A stretch of 64,000 nt of DNA. Source: Thermodesulfovibrionales bacterium (lineage in GTDB: Bacteria > Nitrospirota > Thermodesulfovibrionia > Thermodesulfovibrionales > Dissulfurispiraceae). Below are positions 53,508 through 63,586 of this stretch, one piece after another. Within the stretch, counting starts at the first letter, position 1, and every line of letters begins with the position of its first letter. Both the position numbers and the translations under genes were made by a program. The notes below the pieces were generated by a model. That model had not been told where the DNA came from, made no database searches, and was given only the letters and a program-made list of their open reading frames with translations. The DNA lies in the NCBI GenBank assembly GCA_020062545.1, contig JAGUWD010000001.1, positions 62,001 to 126,000 of the forward strand, given 5' to 3'.

Positions 53508-55358
53508 ATGGGTGAAGAAAAAGGAAGTTTGCGAAAGAGAATAACCCTATCAGTGACGCTGGGCATGTCCATAATACTGTTGAGCCTCGGAATTGTAAGC
53601 TATTACATAATCCAGAAAAACATAGAGGATTCCCTGAATAAAAAGCTCGCCCTCGCCCGCCTCATCAGAAACAATATAGACAATATCATAAAGGACAACG
53701 TGAACCGCCTCTACGACATATCCCTATCGGGCAGCGTAAACCTCGAAGACAATGACTTAACCCCTGAAAGGGAAGCCCTCAGCACGGCATACAGGTATTC
53801 CATATTCACCGATGGAATATTCCTCCTCGATAAAGTAGGTAATGTCATCCTGAATTATCCGGAGAAGATAAAGGATACCAACCTCAATATGTTGAGCATC
53901 GAGCCCATAAGCAGAATGATCTCTACGGGAAGGCCTGTTGTATCAAACATCTACAGCAGCGATACGGCAAATAGAAAGGTACTGTTTGTACTGGTGCCGC
54001 TCAAGGACAAAAACGGGAACCATGTGGGAATAGCAGGAGGCGAGGTCGATCCCACCAATCCGATCCTCACAAATATGCTGAGGTTTACCGATATAGGGGA
54101 GAATACATTCATTGACATCATAGACTCCAACGGCATAGTCATAGCCTCATCAAAGCCTTCACGCACGCTTACATACTGCGACTACAACAAATTCTTCAGC
54201 ACCATAATAAATTCTAAAAAAGAACGGGTAACAACATGCCACCAATGCCATGATCAGGAGAAGAAAAAAAAATCCACAAATGTCGTGGCATTTGTACCCC
54301 TTGAAATGGCTCCATGGGGCATATCCATACAGGAACCCGAAGTCGATGTCTTTGAGCCTTCCATGCATATGAAGAAGACCTTTGTCACCCTCGGAGCGAT
54401 TTTTATAGGGACTGCATTTATGCTCGCAATGGGGATAAGCAGGAGCGTGGTCGATCCAATAAAGGAATTGATAAAGGCAACAGACCGGATATCAAGGGGG
54501 GACCTTTCAGAGCCTGTTGCGGTTCAGGGCAGCGACGAGATAGGGGTACTAAGCCGGAGTTTTGAGACTATGAGGGAGAAACTTGACAGGTCTATAGAGA
54601 GCATAAAAAATTATAACCTTGAGCTCGAAAAGAGGGTTAAGGAAAGGACGCGGAAAATAAAAGAAGGACAGCAGAGGATCGAGAACCTGCTAAACAAGAT
54701 AATCTCCACAGAGGAAGAGGAAAGGAAGAGGATAGCGCGAAACCTCCATGACGATACAATACAGGACCTCTCGGCGCTTCTCATGAAGATCGATATGTGC
54801 AAACTCTATCCTGAACAGATTTCGGCAAATAAAATTGATGCCATCCGGGAAATAGTTATCAAAACCCTCGATGGACTCAATGCAGCCATACAAAACCTCA
54901 GGCCATCCCTTCTCGATGACCTTGGACTGGAAGCAGCAATCAAATGGCTCCTCGACATCCATTTGGGAGAAAAGGGGACAAACATCTTTTACAATATCAC
55001 CGGGGCCAAGAACAGACGGTTCAGTCAGGATATAGAGATAAGGCTCTTCAGGATTATACAGGAGGCGATTGCGAACATATCGCGCCATGCAAATGCCGAA
55101 AATGTCTTTGTGATTCTTAAGGCTGACAATAATTACATCAGCGTAGATGTGGAGGATGACGGAGAGGGATTCGATGTCAACACCCTGTTTCAGCAGGCCG
55201 TTCATGCAAGAAAAGACTTCAGGGGACTTGGGCTTTTAGGCATGAAGGAAAGGGCATCCCTTATGGGAGGCAGCGTGGATATACATTCAGCGCCTGGCTG
55301 CGGCACAAGGATAAGTCTTAAAGTTCCAATGAAGGCAGAGGGAGAAGAATATGTCTAA
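53508..55358 (+). CDS. Sensor histidine kinase with periplasmic CxxCH
   Basis: 616 residues from ATG 53508 (MGEEKG); the track start is six codons earlier. TM1 about 15-37, a dCache-like periplasmic domain to about 290, TM2 about 295-320, HAMP (VVDPIKELIKATDRISRGD), coiled coil, HisKA_3 with phospho-His in RIARNLHDDTIQD, and HATPase (EAIANISRHA and GLGLLGMKERA). The periplasmic domain holds TTCHQCHD near residue 244, a c-type heme motif (54237-54251), so it may sense redox state or a gas through covalent heme. It overlaps the regulator gene by 8 bp. It lies next to the cytochrome module, its likely output. Confidence 0.93.
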   Translation: MGEEKGSLRKRITLSVTLGMSIILLSLGIVSYYIIQKNIEDSLNKKLALARLIRNNIDNIIKDNVNRLYDISLSGSVNLEDNDLTPEREALSTAYRYSIFTDGIFLLDKVGNVILNYPEKIKDTNLNMLSIEPISRMISTGRPVVSNIYSSDTANRKVLFVLVPLKDKNGNHVGIAGGEVDPTNPILTNMLRFTDIGENTFIDIIDSNGIVIASSKPSRTLTYCDYNKFFSTIINSKKERVTTCHQCHDQEKKKKSTNVVAFVPLEMAPWGISIQEPEVDVFEPSMHMKKTFVTLGAIFIGTAFMLAMGISRSVVDPIKELIKATDRISRGDLSEPVAVQGSDEIGVLSRSFETMREKLDRSIESIKNYNLELEKRVKERTRKIKEGQQRIENLLNKIISTEEEERKRIARNLHDDTIQDLSALLMKIDMCKLYPEQISANKIDAIREIVIKTLDGLNAAIQNLRPSLLDDLGLEAAIKWLLDIHLGEKGTNIFYNITGAKNRRFSQDIEIRLFRIIQEAIANISRHANAENVFVILKADNNYISVDVEDDGEGFDVNTLFQQAVHARKDFRGLGLLGMKERASLMGGSVDIHSAPGCGTRISLKVPMKAEGEEYV

Positions 55359-56010
55359 AATAAAGGTTCTTATAGCAGATGACCATGCCCTTGTGAGGGA
55401 AGGCATTACAGCCTTTTTGAAAACATGCGATGACATCGAGGTGGTTGCCGAGGCATCTGACGGCATCGAGGCAATAGAAAAGGCAAACAAGTTTTACCCT
55501 GACATAATTATAATGGACATAAATATGCCTAAACTCGGAGGATATGAGGCAACAATCGAGATGAAGAAAATGAACCCTGACACAAAGATACTTGTGCTTA
55601 CGCAGTATGAAGACAAGGAGTACATATCGAGGTTTTTAAAGGCCGGCGTATCAGGATATCTGCTTAAAAAGGCAGTGGGAAGCGACCTCATTGCAGCTTT
55701 AAGGGCCATCAACAGGGGAGAATTATATCTCCATTCATCAATTACTTCGGAGGTTGTTGCAGGCTATCTTGGCAAAGACAGGCAGACAATGGTGGAGGAC
55801 CCTTATGAGAAACTGACCGACAGGGAAAAACAGGTCTTGAAACTGATAGCAGAAGGATATACTCATAAAGAGGTGGCCGATATGCTCAATATCAGCACCA
55901 AGACCGTTATAGCACATCAGACAAATATAAGCGAAAAGCTCGACATCCACAGCCGTTCGGCTCTTATTAAATTCGCCATCCAGAGAGGGATAATAAAAAT
56001 AAATCAGTAA
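55351..56010 (+). CDS. NarL/LuxR-type response regulator
   Basis: 219 residues. Receiver with phospho-Asp in IIIMDINMPKLGG, Thr in VLTQYE, Lys in GYLLKKAV; C-terminal LuxR helix-turn-helix LTDREKQVLKLIAEG, then HKEVADMLNIS. It partners the preceding HisKA_3 kinase (8-bp overlap). The ABC transporter operon begins about 40 bp downstream. Its targets are unknown. Confidence 0.94.
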   Translation: MSKIKVLIADDHALVREGITAFLKTCDDIEVVAEASDGIEAIEKANKFYPDIIIMDINMPKLGGYEATIEMKKMNPDTKILVLTQYEDKEYISRFLKAGVSGYLLKKAVGSDLIAALRAINRGELYLHSSITSEVVAGYLGKDRQTMVEDPYEKLTDREKQVLKLIAEGYTHKEVADMLNISTKTVIAHQTNISEKLDIHSRSALIKFAIQRGIIKINQ

Positions 56011-56048
56011 GCATTGACTTTAATCCTTTCATACATTAATTTACATAT

Positions 56049-57710
56049 ATGCCTTTGTATATCCTTAAACGCCTTTTATTGATGATTCCCATTATATTCG
56101 GGATAACCCTTATAACATTCACCGTTATTCACCTTACACATGGAGACCCTGCGGGAAGAGAGATGGAATCCATGGAAACTGCAGCATATGGCGATGCCGT
56201 TATAGAAGGCACCATAGGCGAGCCAAGCACTCTCATTCCCATGCTTGCTGGCGATAGCGCTTCTCATAGCGTGGCAGGAATGATTTTTAACGGCATTGTA
56301 AAATATGATACGAACCTGAAGGTTATAGGAGACCTTGCAGAGTCATGGACAATCTCATCCGATGGTATGGTTATTACCTTTCGATTGAAAAAAGGGGTCA
56401 AATGGGCTGACGGAGTCGAGTTTACAGCAGACGATGTGCTGTTTGGATACAAAACCATTATTGATGAAAAAACACCGACACCTTACAAAGAGGATTACAT
56501 GCAGGTCAAAAAGTTCGAAGTCCTTGACAGATATACATTCAGGGTTACATATAAAAAACCTTTTGCGCCTGCACTCACATCGTGGGGGAATTTGGTTGTT
56601 CTTCCCAGACATCTACTTGAAGGCAAGGACATAACGAAAAGCGACTTTGGAAGGAATCCTATCGGGACAGGTCCTTACAAGCTCAAGAAATGGGTTTCGG
56701 GTCAGGAAGTGGTGCTTGATTCAAACAGGGGTTATTTCGATGGAAGGCCATATATAGACAGGTATATCTACAGGGTGATACCTGACCCGGCAACGCTTTT
56801 TTTAGAACTGCAGGCAGGGGGAATCGATATGATGGGACTTACTCCGATTCAGTATACGAAACAGACCAATACCGATTTCTTCAGAAAAAACTTCCAGAAA
56901 TTCCGCTACCCTGTATTCAACTATACCTATATGGGTTTTAATCTCAAGCATCCATGGTTTAAAGATAAGCGTGTGAGGCAGGCAATAGCGCATGCCATAG
57001 ATAAAAGTGAAATCATTGATGTTGTTCTCTTTGGACTTGGCAGCCCTGCTACAGGTCCTTATGTTCCAAACACATGGCCGTACAATCCATATGTAAAAAA
57101 ATATGAATTCGACCCGGAGAAGGCAAAAAGGCTTCTGAAAGAGGCAGGATGGGAAGATACCGATGGAGATGGAATTATAGACAAGGACGGCAAGCCGTTC
57201 CAATTCACTATTCTTACCAATATGGGCAACCGCCAGAGAATCAATACAGCTACTATTATTCAATGGAGACTCGCAAAGATAGGTATAAAAGTGGAGATAA
57301 GACTGCTTGAGTGGAGCACTTTCATCAACGAGTTTATCGATAAAAAACGGTTTGAGGCGGTCATACTCGGCTGGAGCATCGGCCTTGATCCCGACCAGTA
57401 TGATATCTGGCACTCCAGCAAAACAAGGGAAAAGGAATTTAATTTTGTCAGTTATAGCAATCCACTGGTTGACACGCTCCTCGAAAAAGGCCGGAGGACA
57501 TTCAATATAGAAGAAAGAAAAAAGGTATACTATAAAATCCAGGAAATACTTGCCGATGATCTGCCGTATATCTTTCTGTACGTGCCAGATGCCATTCCGA
57601 TTGTACATTCAAGGATTAAAGGCATCAAGCCTTCGCCTATAGGTATAAGTTATAATCTCCCTAAATGGTATGTGCCGGAAAAACTCCAGAGACATAGAAT
57701 AGAGCCCTGA
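56049..57710 (+). CDS. Peptide-binding protein fused to permease TM1
   Basis: 553 residues. Residues 1-36 ([20 protein letters not shown] and following [10 protein letters not shown]) are the first transmembrane segment of a DppB permease. They align with the start of the next gene ([20 protein letters not shown], then [10 protein letters not shown]). From about residue 45 the protein is a family 5 substrate-binding protein ([41 protein letters not shown]). No signal peptide or lipobox is present; the permease helix seems to serve as the anchor. Such a fusion is unusual. The transported peptide or other ligand is unknown. Confidence 0.87.
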   Translation: MPLYILKRLLLMIPIIFGITLITFTVIHLTHGDPAGREMESMETAAYGDAVIEGTIGEPSTLIPMLAGDSASHSVAGMIFNGIVKYDTNLKVIGDLAESWTISSDGMVITFRLKKGVKWADGVEFTADDVLFGYKTIIDEKTPTPYKEDYMQVKKFEVLDRYTFRVTYKKPFAPALTSWGNLVVLPRHLLEGKDITKSDFGRNPIGTGPYKLKKWVSGQEVVLDSNRGYFDGRPYIDRYIYRVIPDPATLFLELQAGGIDMMGLTPIQYTKQTNTDFFRKNFQKFRYPVFNYTYMGFNLKHPWFKDKRVRQAIAHAIDKSEIIDVVLFGLGSPATGPYVPNTWPYNPYVKKYEFDPEKAKRLLKEAGWEDTDGDGIIDKDGKPFQFTILTNMGNRQRINTATIIQWRLAKIGIKVEIRLLEWSTFINEFIDKKRFEAVILGWSIGLDPDQYDIWHSSKTREKEFNFVSYSNPLVDTLLEKGRRTFNIEERKKVYYKIQEILADDLPYIFLYVPDAIPIVHSRIKGIKPSPIGISYNLPKWYVPEKLQRHRIEP

Positions 57711-57712
57711 AG

Positions 57713-58711
57713 ATGCTGATCTATCTCATTAAACGACTCCTCGAGATGATCCCAACGCTCTTTGGGATTACACTGCTTTCATTTTTTATTATCCATCTTG
57801 CCCCTGGAAAGCCGACAGATATACTCACAGAACTGAATCCCAAGATCACGCCCGAGGCAAGGCTGAAGCTCGAAAAATACTATGGGCTCGATAAGCCAAT
57901 AGTAGTTCAATACGGCATGTGGCTTAAAAGGATTGTAAGACTGGATTTCGGCGAATCCTTCTCAGGCGACAGAAGACCTGTTATGGAAAGGATATGGGAT
58001 ACGAAAAAGCCTCTGCTTGAAAGAAGGCTGTTTATCACATTTCTGATCAATGTGCTTTCCATGCTTATAATTTTTACCATTGCGATACCTGTCGGCATAT
58101 CTTCTGCAACTCATCAGTATTCACTGTATGACAAGATTACAACCACATCTGTCTTCATAGGCTTTGCCATACCCTCATTCTGGCTTGCACTCCTGCTGAT
58201 GATGCTTTTTGGTGTGCATCTTGGCTGGCTTCCAATATCAGGGCTAAAGTCCATGAACTATGACTCGCTGACACTCATGCAGAAAATATGGGATAGAATC
58301 CTTCATCTTTTGCTCCCTGTCTTTGTCTCTTCATTTGGAGGTCTTGCGGGTCTTTCAAGATACATGAGGGGCAGCATGCTTGAGGTGTTAAGGCAGGACT
58401 ATGTTACAACAGCGAGGGCAAAGGGATTATCCGAAAAGAGGATTATATACGGACATGCCCTGAGAAACGCACTTTTGCCTATCATCACATTGCTCGGACT
58501 TTCTATCCCCGGACTCATCGGCGGAAGTGTTATATTCGAAAATATATTCGGCATTCCGGGCATGGGCCAGCTCTTCTTTATGGGTGTGATGACAAGGGAT
58601 TATCCGCTGATAATGGGTATTTTGACAATCGGGGCAATATTGACATTGATAGGAAACCTGCTGGCAGATATCGGCTACATGCTCGCAGACCCGAGGATAA
58701 GGGTGAAGTGA
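57713..58711 (+). CDS. ABC peptide permease DppB-like
   Basis: 332 residues, six transmembrane helices. N-terminal [19 protein letters not shown]; coupling motif [29 protein letters not shown] near 225, typical of DppB/OppB. It forms half of the channel. Starts 2 bp after the binding-protein gene. The full-length permease contrasts with the truncated copy fused to the binding protein upstream. Confidence 0.92.
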   Translation: MLIYLIKRLLEMIPTLFGITLLSFFIIHLAPGKPTDILTELNPKITPEARLKLEKYYGLDKPIVVQYGMWLKRIVRLDFGESFSGDRRPVMERIWDTKKPLLERRLFITFLINVLSMLIIFTIAIPVGISSATHQYSLYDKITTTSVFIGFAIPSFWLALLLMMLFGVHLGWLPISGLKSMNYDSLTLMQKIWDRILHLLLPVFVSSFGGLAGLSRYMRGSMLEVLRQDYVTTARAKGLSEKRIIYGHALRNALLPIITLLGLSIPGLIGGSVIFENIFGIPGMGQLFFMGVMTRDYPLIMGILTIGAILTLIGNLLADIGYMLADPRIRVK

Positions 58712-58714
58712 TAT

Positions 58715-59554
58715 ATGAAGATATTTTGGAAGAGGTTTAAAAGGAATAAACTTGCAGTAGCAGGTGGGGTTATCGTGGTTGTCCTTTTTGTTATTGCGGT
58801 GCTTGCGCCTTTCATTTCTCCATTTAATCCCAACGATATTGACAGAAAACACATCCTTGAGCCCCCGGGCGCGAGGCACCCCCTTGGAACCGATGACCTC
58901 GGTAGAGATGTTTTATCACGAATGGTGTATGGCAGCCGGATATCACTATCAGTCGGCTTTATTGCTGTAGGCATAGCAACAATTATAGGCATGCTGCTCG
59001 GTGCAGTATCAGGATACTATGGCGGCTGGACCGACAGGGCAATAATGCGGTTTATTGATATAATGCTTTCTATTCCGACATTCTTTCTGGTCCTTGCTGT
59101 CATAGCCTTTGTCGGCCCGAGTATCTGGAACATTATGATAGTTATAGGGTTTACATCATGGATGGGAGTAGCGCGACTTGTAAGGGCAGAATTTCTATCA
59201 TTGAAAGAAAGGGAATTTGTCCTTGCTGCAAAGGCGCTGGGGGCAAGCGATATGAGGATAATCTTAAGACACATTATGGTAAACAGCATGGCTCCTGTGT
59301 TCGTTTCTGCTATTCTTGGTGTGGCAAGCGCAATACTGGTGGAATCGGCTTTAAGTTTTCTCGGCATAGGGGTTCAGCCTCCTACACCCAGCTGGGGTAA
59401 TATGCTCACATCAGGGAAGGACAACATAGAGATAGCATGGTGGCTGTCCCTTTTCCCAGGCGTTGCCATTCTTATCACCGTGCTCAGCTACAACCTCTTT
59501 GGAGAAGGATTGAGGGATGCCCTTGACCCGAGGTTATGGACCAGTGAGAGATAG
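58715..59554 (+). CDS. ABC peptide permease DppC-like
   Basis: 279 residues. PLGTDDLGRDVLSRMVYGSR near the N-terminus and LKEREFVLAAKALGASDMRIILRHIM as coupling loop: both are OppC/DppC marks. Six transmembrane helices. Starts 3 bp after dppB. No DppD or DppF ATPase gene follows, so the ATPase must be encoded elsewhere. The stop TAG lies in the first base of the next repeat element. Confidence 0.92.
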   Translation: MKIFWKRFKRNKLAVAGGVIVVVLFVIAVLAPFISPFNPNDIDRKHILEPPGARHPLGTDDLGRDVLSRMVYGSRISLSVGFIAVGIATIIGMLLGAVSGYYGGWTDRAIMRFIDIMLSIPTFFLVLAVIAFVGPSIWNIMIVIGFTSWMGVARLVRAEFLSLKEREFVLAAKALGASDMRIILRHIMVNSMAPVFVSAILGVASAILVESALSFLGIGVQPPTPSWGNMLTSGKDNIEIAWWLSLFPGVAILITVLSYNLFGEGLRDALDPRLWTSER

Positions 59555-59642
59555 CTGTTGGCTCATAGCTCATGGCTCATAGTCTTCAGTTGATGGTATT
59601 ATTGTATTGCTATGAGCTATCAGCTATCAGCATTGAGCTATC
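59554..59642. repeat. gctcatag/ctatgagc palindromic repeat before glnE
   Basis: Two or three ggctcatag words pair with ctatgagctatcagc words on the right. The element touches the DppC stop and contains the ATG and first ten codons of glnE. Same class as 17041-17115. Confidence 0.65.
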
Positions 59643-62404
59643 TGCCCGACCCTGAAAGGGCAAAGAATAATATAAAATCGTTTTTATCGGAAAATCCTGC
59701 TTACACCGAAAGACTAACTGCTCATTATTCTCAAGTCGCGACCTTATTTTCATATAGCCAGTTTCTCGCCAATTATTCTGTAAAAAATCCTGATGCACTG
59801 TTTTATGCCATTGATAATCTCAATATACCCTTTGATGCCGAACAACTGAGGGCTGAATTAAATGAACTGCTCTCTTCTTGCAATTCCATAAATGAAGGTA
59901 TGAAGGCAATTCGTATTTTCAAAAAAAACAAACTGATGATTATCACCCTGAAGGATATTCTTAAGCAGGCAGAACTTCAGGAGATAATGCTCGATATGAG
60001 TAATCTTGCTGATGCGATTCTGTGGGAATCATTGGAATTTGTCCAATCATTTCTCAAGCAGAGATATGGCACTCCTGAAAACAATTCCGTTGTTGTTATA
60101 GCCCTCGGAAAGCTGGGAGCTCAGGAACTCAATTACAGCTCTGATGTGGACATAATCTTTGTTTACAGGGAAGAAGGTGAGACAAGCGGGGTATCTGCAA
60201 TTCAAGGCATAACCATGAATAAAATCTCTGCCTTAGAATATTACACAAAGCTTGTTGAAGAATACACGCGATTCCTCTCTGCAAATACAGAGGACGGCTT
60301 TGCCTACAGGGTTGATCTGAGATTAAGGCCACAGGGGCAGCGCGGCAGTCTGGCCATGTCATTAAGAGGTTATGAGGAGTATTACGAGTCATGGGGACAG
60401 TTGTGGGAAAGGGCTGCACTTCTCAGGGTAAGGCCGATAGCAGGAGACATGCAGTTAGGACAGGATTTTTTGAATACAATAAAGCCCTTTGTCTACAGAA
60501 AATACCTTGACTTTGAAGCCATTGACGAAATCAGGAGGATGAAGTCACAGGTTGAACAGATAAAGGCAGGAACATTGAGCAGGGATATAAAACGGGGATA
60601 TGGCGGGATTCGAGAGATAGAATTTTTCATACAGATATTCCAGTTGATTTATGGAGGCAAAGAGCCGTCTTTAAGGGAGCGGAGCACATTCAAGGCCTTA
60701 CATAAACTCCTGCAAAAGGGATTTATAGGTTATGAAGACTTCGGCCAGCTTTTGGACAATTATATCTTTCTGAGAACACTTGAACACAGGCTCCAACAAT
60801 TGAACGATATCCAGACACATGCCCTTCCATCCAGCGACATGGAACTGGATATTCTCGGGAAAAAGATGGGATTTCCGGACAGGTCGGTCTTTCTGTCAGA
60901 GCTTAACAGGAGAAGACATAAGGTAAGGACAATATACGATTCACTTTTGGAATCCAGAAAAAAACCACCTCAAGGCTTATTGAGCAGCATTTTCTGGGAT
61001 ATGGAAACACCTGTTGAACACCTCATGGCAGAAGAGCTTTCAAAGACGAAGATAACGGATATGAAGAGGACCATGCACCAACTCACCAGGATAAGAAACA
61101 ACATATACTCCTTCCAGACAATAAGGGGAAGGAGGCTCCTCGAGGATATTCTTCCGAGATTTGTGGATGAAGCGATCAAGGGCATAAACCCTGACCTCGC
61201 CCTGCTTCAGTTAGTCGATTTCTCCAGCATTTTAGCCTCAAAGGAATCCTATCTGGAAGCCATAGCACAAAGACCTGAAATAATCTCTGTCCTTAACTTC
61301 ATCTTCTCCCAGAGCGAATACCTTTCAAAGATACTCATGGGCAGTCCTGAATATATCGAGTCCATTGTTGGTGGTGAAATAACAAAAAAATCATTGAGGG
61401 CATTAAGGAATGAACTAAAGCTGTTAATTGACAGACATGGAGAATCCACTGCCATAAGGTTATTAAAAAGGTTCGAGGAGATAAAGCTGGGAATCCTGTT
61501 TCTGGATAAAAAAATAGGGGTAATAGAAATAATGAAAGGGCTGAGCAAGACGGCAGATGCAATCTTGTCAGCACTGCTTGAACGACATGGGACATCATTG
61601 AATATTATTGCCTTCGGGAAACTGGGAGGCAGGGAGATTATTTTTAATTCTGACCTTGACCTGATATTTATAACATTAGAAGAACCTACAGAAAACGATA
61701 TTAAGACAGCAGAGGGGTTGCTGAGGGTCTGCATGTCCTACACAAAGGACGGGATAGCATACAGGGTTGACACCCGCCTGAGACCTGAAGGCAGCAAAGG
61801 CCCTCTCGTGAGTTCCATAAAAGGCATTCGAGATTATTACCTGAAGCATGCACAGGTTTGGGAACTACAGGCACTTTTAAAGGCAAGGCCCATCTGTAAT
61901 TTCAAATTTCAAACTTCAAATTTCAAATTTATGGAACTGAGAAGAGAGATTTTAATGGAAAGGGGAGGTGAAATAACCTTAAGCGACATAAAAAAAATGA
62001 GGGGAAGGATTCAGAAAGAATTATCAAAGGAAGTCCCCGGCACTTATGATATAAAGCTCGGCGCAGGAGGGCTTGGGGAACTGGAGTTTATAGTTCAATA
62101 TCTGCAGCTCAAAAACTGCATGGACAACCAACAGATACTTGTTCAGGGAACTCTTGATGCAGTTAACCGCCTCAGCAAAAGAGGCATACTGGAGGATAGC
62201 GATGCAATGATGTTCAAAGAGACTTACATGTTTTACAGGACCATCGAAACCATGCTCAGGCTAAGGAATGAATTCCTTCTAAAAGAGGGTAGCACCATTG
62301 TGCAGAGCCTTGCAGGTTTTCTGCGCATGAATGAAAATAAAATCTTAAGCTCCCTGAATGAAAAAAGGGAGTGGGTCAGAAACTTCTGGGATATTTTAGA
62401 CTAA
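59612..62404 (+). CDS. glnE: Glutamine synthetase adenylyltransferase/deadenylyltransferase
   Basis: 930 residues, similar to E. coli GlnE (946). Two nucleotidyltransferase domains: deadenylylating N-terminal (YSSDVDIIFVYREEG near 170) and adenylylating C-terminal (FNSDLDLIFITLEE near 680), each followed by RVDLRLRP-type helices (YRVDLRLRPQGQRG, YRVDTRLRPEGSKG). It regulates glutamine synthetase by AMP transfer. The first residues MSYQLSALSYLPDP are encoded by the 59554-59642 repeat and there is no SD. Another repeat at 61898-61930 adds FKFQTSNFKF in frame. The true start may lie slightly downstream. Confidence 0.93.
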   Translation: MSYQLSALSYLPDPERAKNNIKSFLSENPAYTERLTAHYSQVATLFSYSQFLANYSVKNPDALFYAIDNLNIPFDAEQLRAELNELLSSCNSINEGMKAIRIFKKNKLMIITLKDILKQAELQEIMLDMSNLADAILWESLEFVQSFLKQRYGTPENNSVVVIALGKLGAQELNYSSDVDIIFVYREEGETSGVSAIQGITMNKISALEYYTKLVEEYTRFLSANTEDGFAYRVDLRLRPQGQRGSLAMSLRGYEEYYESWGQLWERAALLRVRPIAGDMQLGQDFLNTIKPFVYRKYLDFEAIDEIRRMKSQVEQIKAGTLSRDIKRGYGGIREIEFFIQIFQLIYGGKEPSLRERSTFKALHKLLQKGFIGYEDFGQLLDNYIFLRTLEHRLQQLNDIQTHALPSSDMELDILGKKMGFPDRSVFLSELNRRRHKVRTIYDSLLESRKKPPQGLLSSIFWDMETPVEHLMAEELSKTKITDMKRTMHQLTRIRNNIYSFQTIRGRRLLEDILPRFVDEAIKGINPDLALLQLVDFSSILASKESYLEAIAQRPEIISVLNFIFSQSEYLSKILMGSPEYIESIVGGEITKKSLRALRNELKLLIDRHGESTAIRLLKRFEEIKLGILFLDKKIGVIEIMKGLSKTADAILSALLERHGTSLNIIAFGKLGGREIIFNSDLDLIFITLEEPTENDIKTAEGLLRVCMSYTKDGIAYRVDTRLRPEGSKGPLVSSIKGIRDYYLKHAQVWELQALLKARPICNFKFQTSNFKFMELRREILMERGGEITLSDIKKMRGRIQKELSKEVPGTYDIKLGAGGLGELEFIVQYLQLKNCMDNQQILVQGTLDAVNRLSKRGILEDSDAMMFKETYMFYRTIETMLRLRNEFLLKEGSTIVQSLAGFLRMNENKILSSLNEKREWVRNFWDILD
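61898..61930. repeat. In-frame aatttcaaa quasi-repeat in glnE
   Basis: Four aatttcaaa words around a cttcaaa centre form an imperfect palindrome and encode NFKFQTSNFKF between conserved helices of the second catalytic half. Confidence 0.65.
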
Positions 62405-62655
62405 TGCCTGTGAATGGGCATAAGCACACAATAGAGCGCCAATCACTACAAAGCTTCATTTAAACGCCTGTTCTATCTTTAGAAAGACTAATCCATATTA
62501 TTCATAAATTCCGAGAATGAAGCGGAAATACTTTGTCTTCCAGCATAACAACGTTTATGAATAATGTGGGCTAACTTCTTGACTTTAAGTGTCAAAATGT
62601 AGTATTCATCTTGGGCTATATTTATAGCTTTAAAATTTCTTATAAGGGGGATTTT

Positions 62656-63354
62656 ATGTTCAGAAGGAGTTTTTGGGTCTCGGCAGTTTTAGTATTCATG
62701 GTCTCCATCAGTCTTGCCTTTGCCAGTGAACAGAAGGGCGATGAGGCATTCGGCAAACTCATGGACGGCAATAAGAGATTCGTTTCGGGAAGTCTTGCTC
62801 AGAAGGATGTGGGCAATTCAAGGAGGAAAGAGCTTTTAAAGGGCCAGAGTCCATTTGCAATAGTGGTAACATGCTCAGATTCAAGGTTATCACCGGAAAT
62901 TATATTTGATCAGGGGTTGGGAGATATATTCGTAATAAGGACTGCAGGAAATCTCCTCGATCCCATTGCCCTCGGAAGCATAGAGTATGCAGCAGAACAT
63001 CTACATTCTCCTCTGTTGCTCATTCTCGGGCATGAACAGTGCGGTGCGGTGACAGCAGCAATGGATGCAAAGGGGAAACCCGAAGGCAATATAGGGGCAA
63101 TAGTAAGGAAGATCATGCCGGCAGTCAAAGCAGCAAAGACAAAGGGCGGAACAAAGGACGATATTTTCAACAATGCAATAAAAGAAAACGTATCGGTTCA
63201 GGAAAAATATATAATGAGTAAAAGCCCAGTATTAAAGCATTTGATCGAGAAGGGAGAGCTTAAGGTGGTTGCAGCCGTATACCATCTCGGCAGCGGCGAA
63301 GTGGAGATATTGGGCAAGGGCAGCAGTGCGCCTGCACACATGCATCACCATTAA
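62656..63354 (+). CDS. Periplasmic beta-type carbonic anhydrase
   Basis: 232 residues from ATG 62656 (AAGGGGG about 6 bp upstream); the track start is 15 codons earlier. Signal peptide about 1-22 (AFASEQ). Beta-CA Zn ligands: Cys and Asp in VTCSDSRLSPE, His and Cys in GHEQCGA. It interconverts CO2 and bicarbonate. A signal peptide is atypical for beta-class enzymes, so it probably acts in the periplasm. The C-terminus MHHH may bind metal. A 13-bp-stem terminator follows. The 251 bp before it hold dyads (TTCATAAAT, TTGACTTTAAGTGTCAA) but no gene. Confidence 0.9.
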   Translation: MFRRSFWVSAVLVFMVSISLAFASEQKGDEAFGKLMDGNKRFVSGSLAQKDVGNSRRKELLKGQSPFAIVVTCSDSRLSPEIIFDQGLGDIFVIRTAGNLLDPIALGSIEYAAEHLHSPLLLILGHEQCGAVTAAMDAKGKPEGNIGAIVRKIMPAVKAAKTKGGTKDDIFNNAIKENVSVQEKYIMSKSPVLKHLIEKGELKVVAAVYHLGSGEVEILGKGSSAPAHMHHH

Positions 63355-63372
63355 TTTAACAGACTTCTATAG

Positions 63373-63416
63373 ATAAACAGGACTGTCTTGAACGAATTGG
63401 CAGTCCTGTTTATTTA
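63373..63416 (+). terminator. Rho-independent terminator after carbonic anhydrase
   Basis: ATAAACAGGACTG and CAGTCCTGTTTAT form a perfect 13-bp stem with a 15-nt loop, ending in TTTATTT. Confidence 0.75.
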
Positions 63417-63487
63417 AAGATTATAATAAAGAACTCTGCGGCAGAGACCGCAGGGTATCAAAGAATCCGATGTTTGTGTTGTTGTCA

Positions 63488-63545
63488 TTGTCATTTCCGC
63501 TTGTCGGGAATCCTTCAGAAAGATTCTGGACAAGCCAGAATGACA
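63488..63545. repeat. tgtcatt/aatgaca inverted repeat
   Basis: GTCATT...GCTTGTC pairs with GACAAGC...AATGAC. It is of the same dispersed class as 48506-48601 and lies between the carbonic anhydrase and HPP genes. Confidence 0.6.
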
Positions 63546-63586
63546 GAATATGGAAACCCTGTGGCACGCCACACGGAATTATCAAG

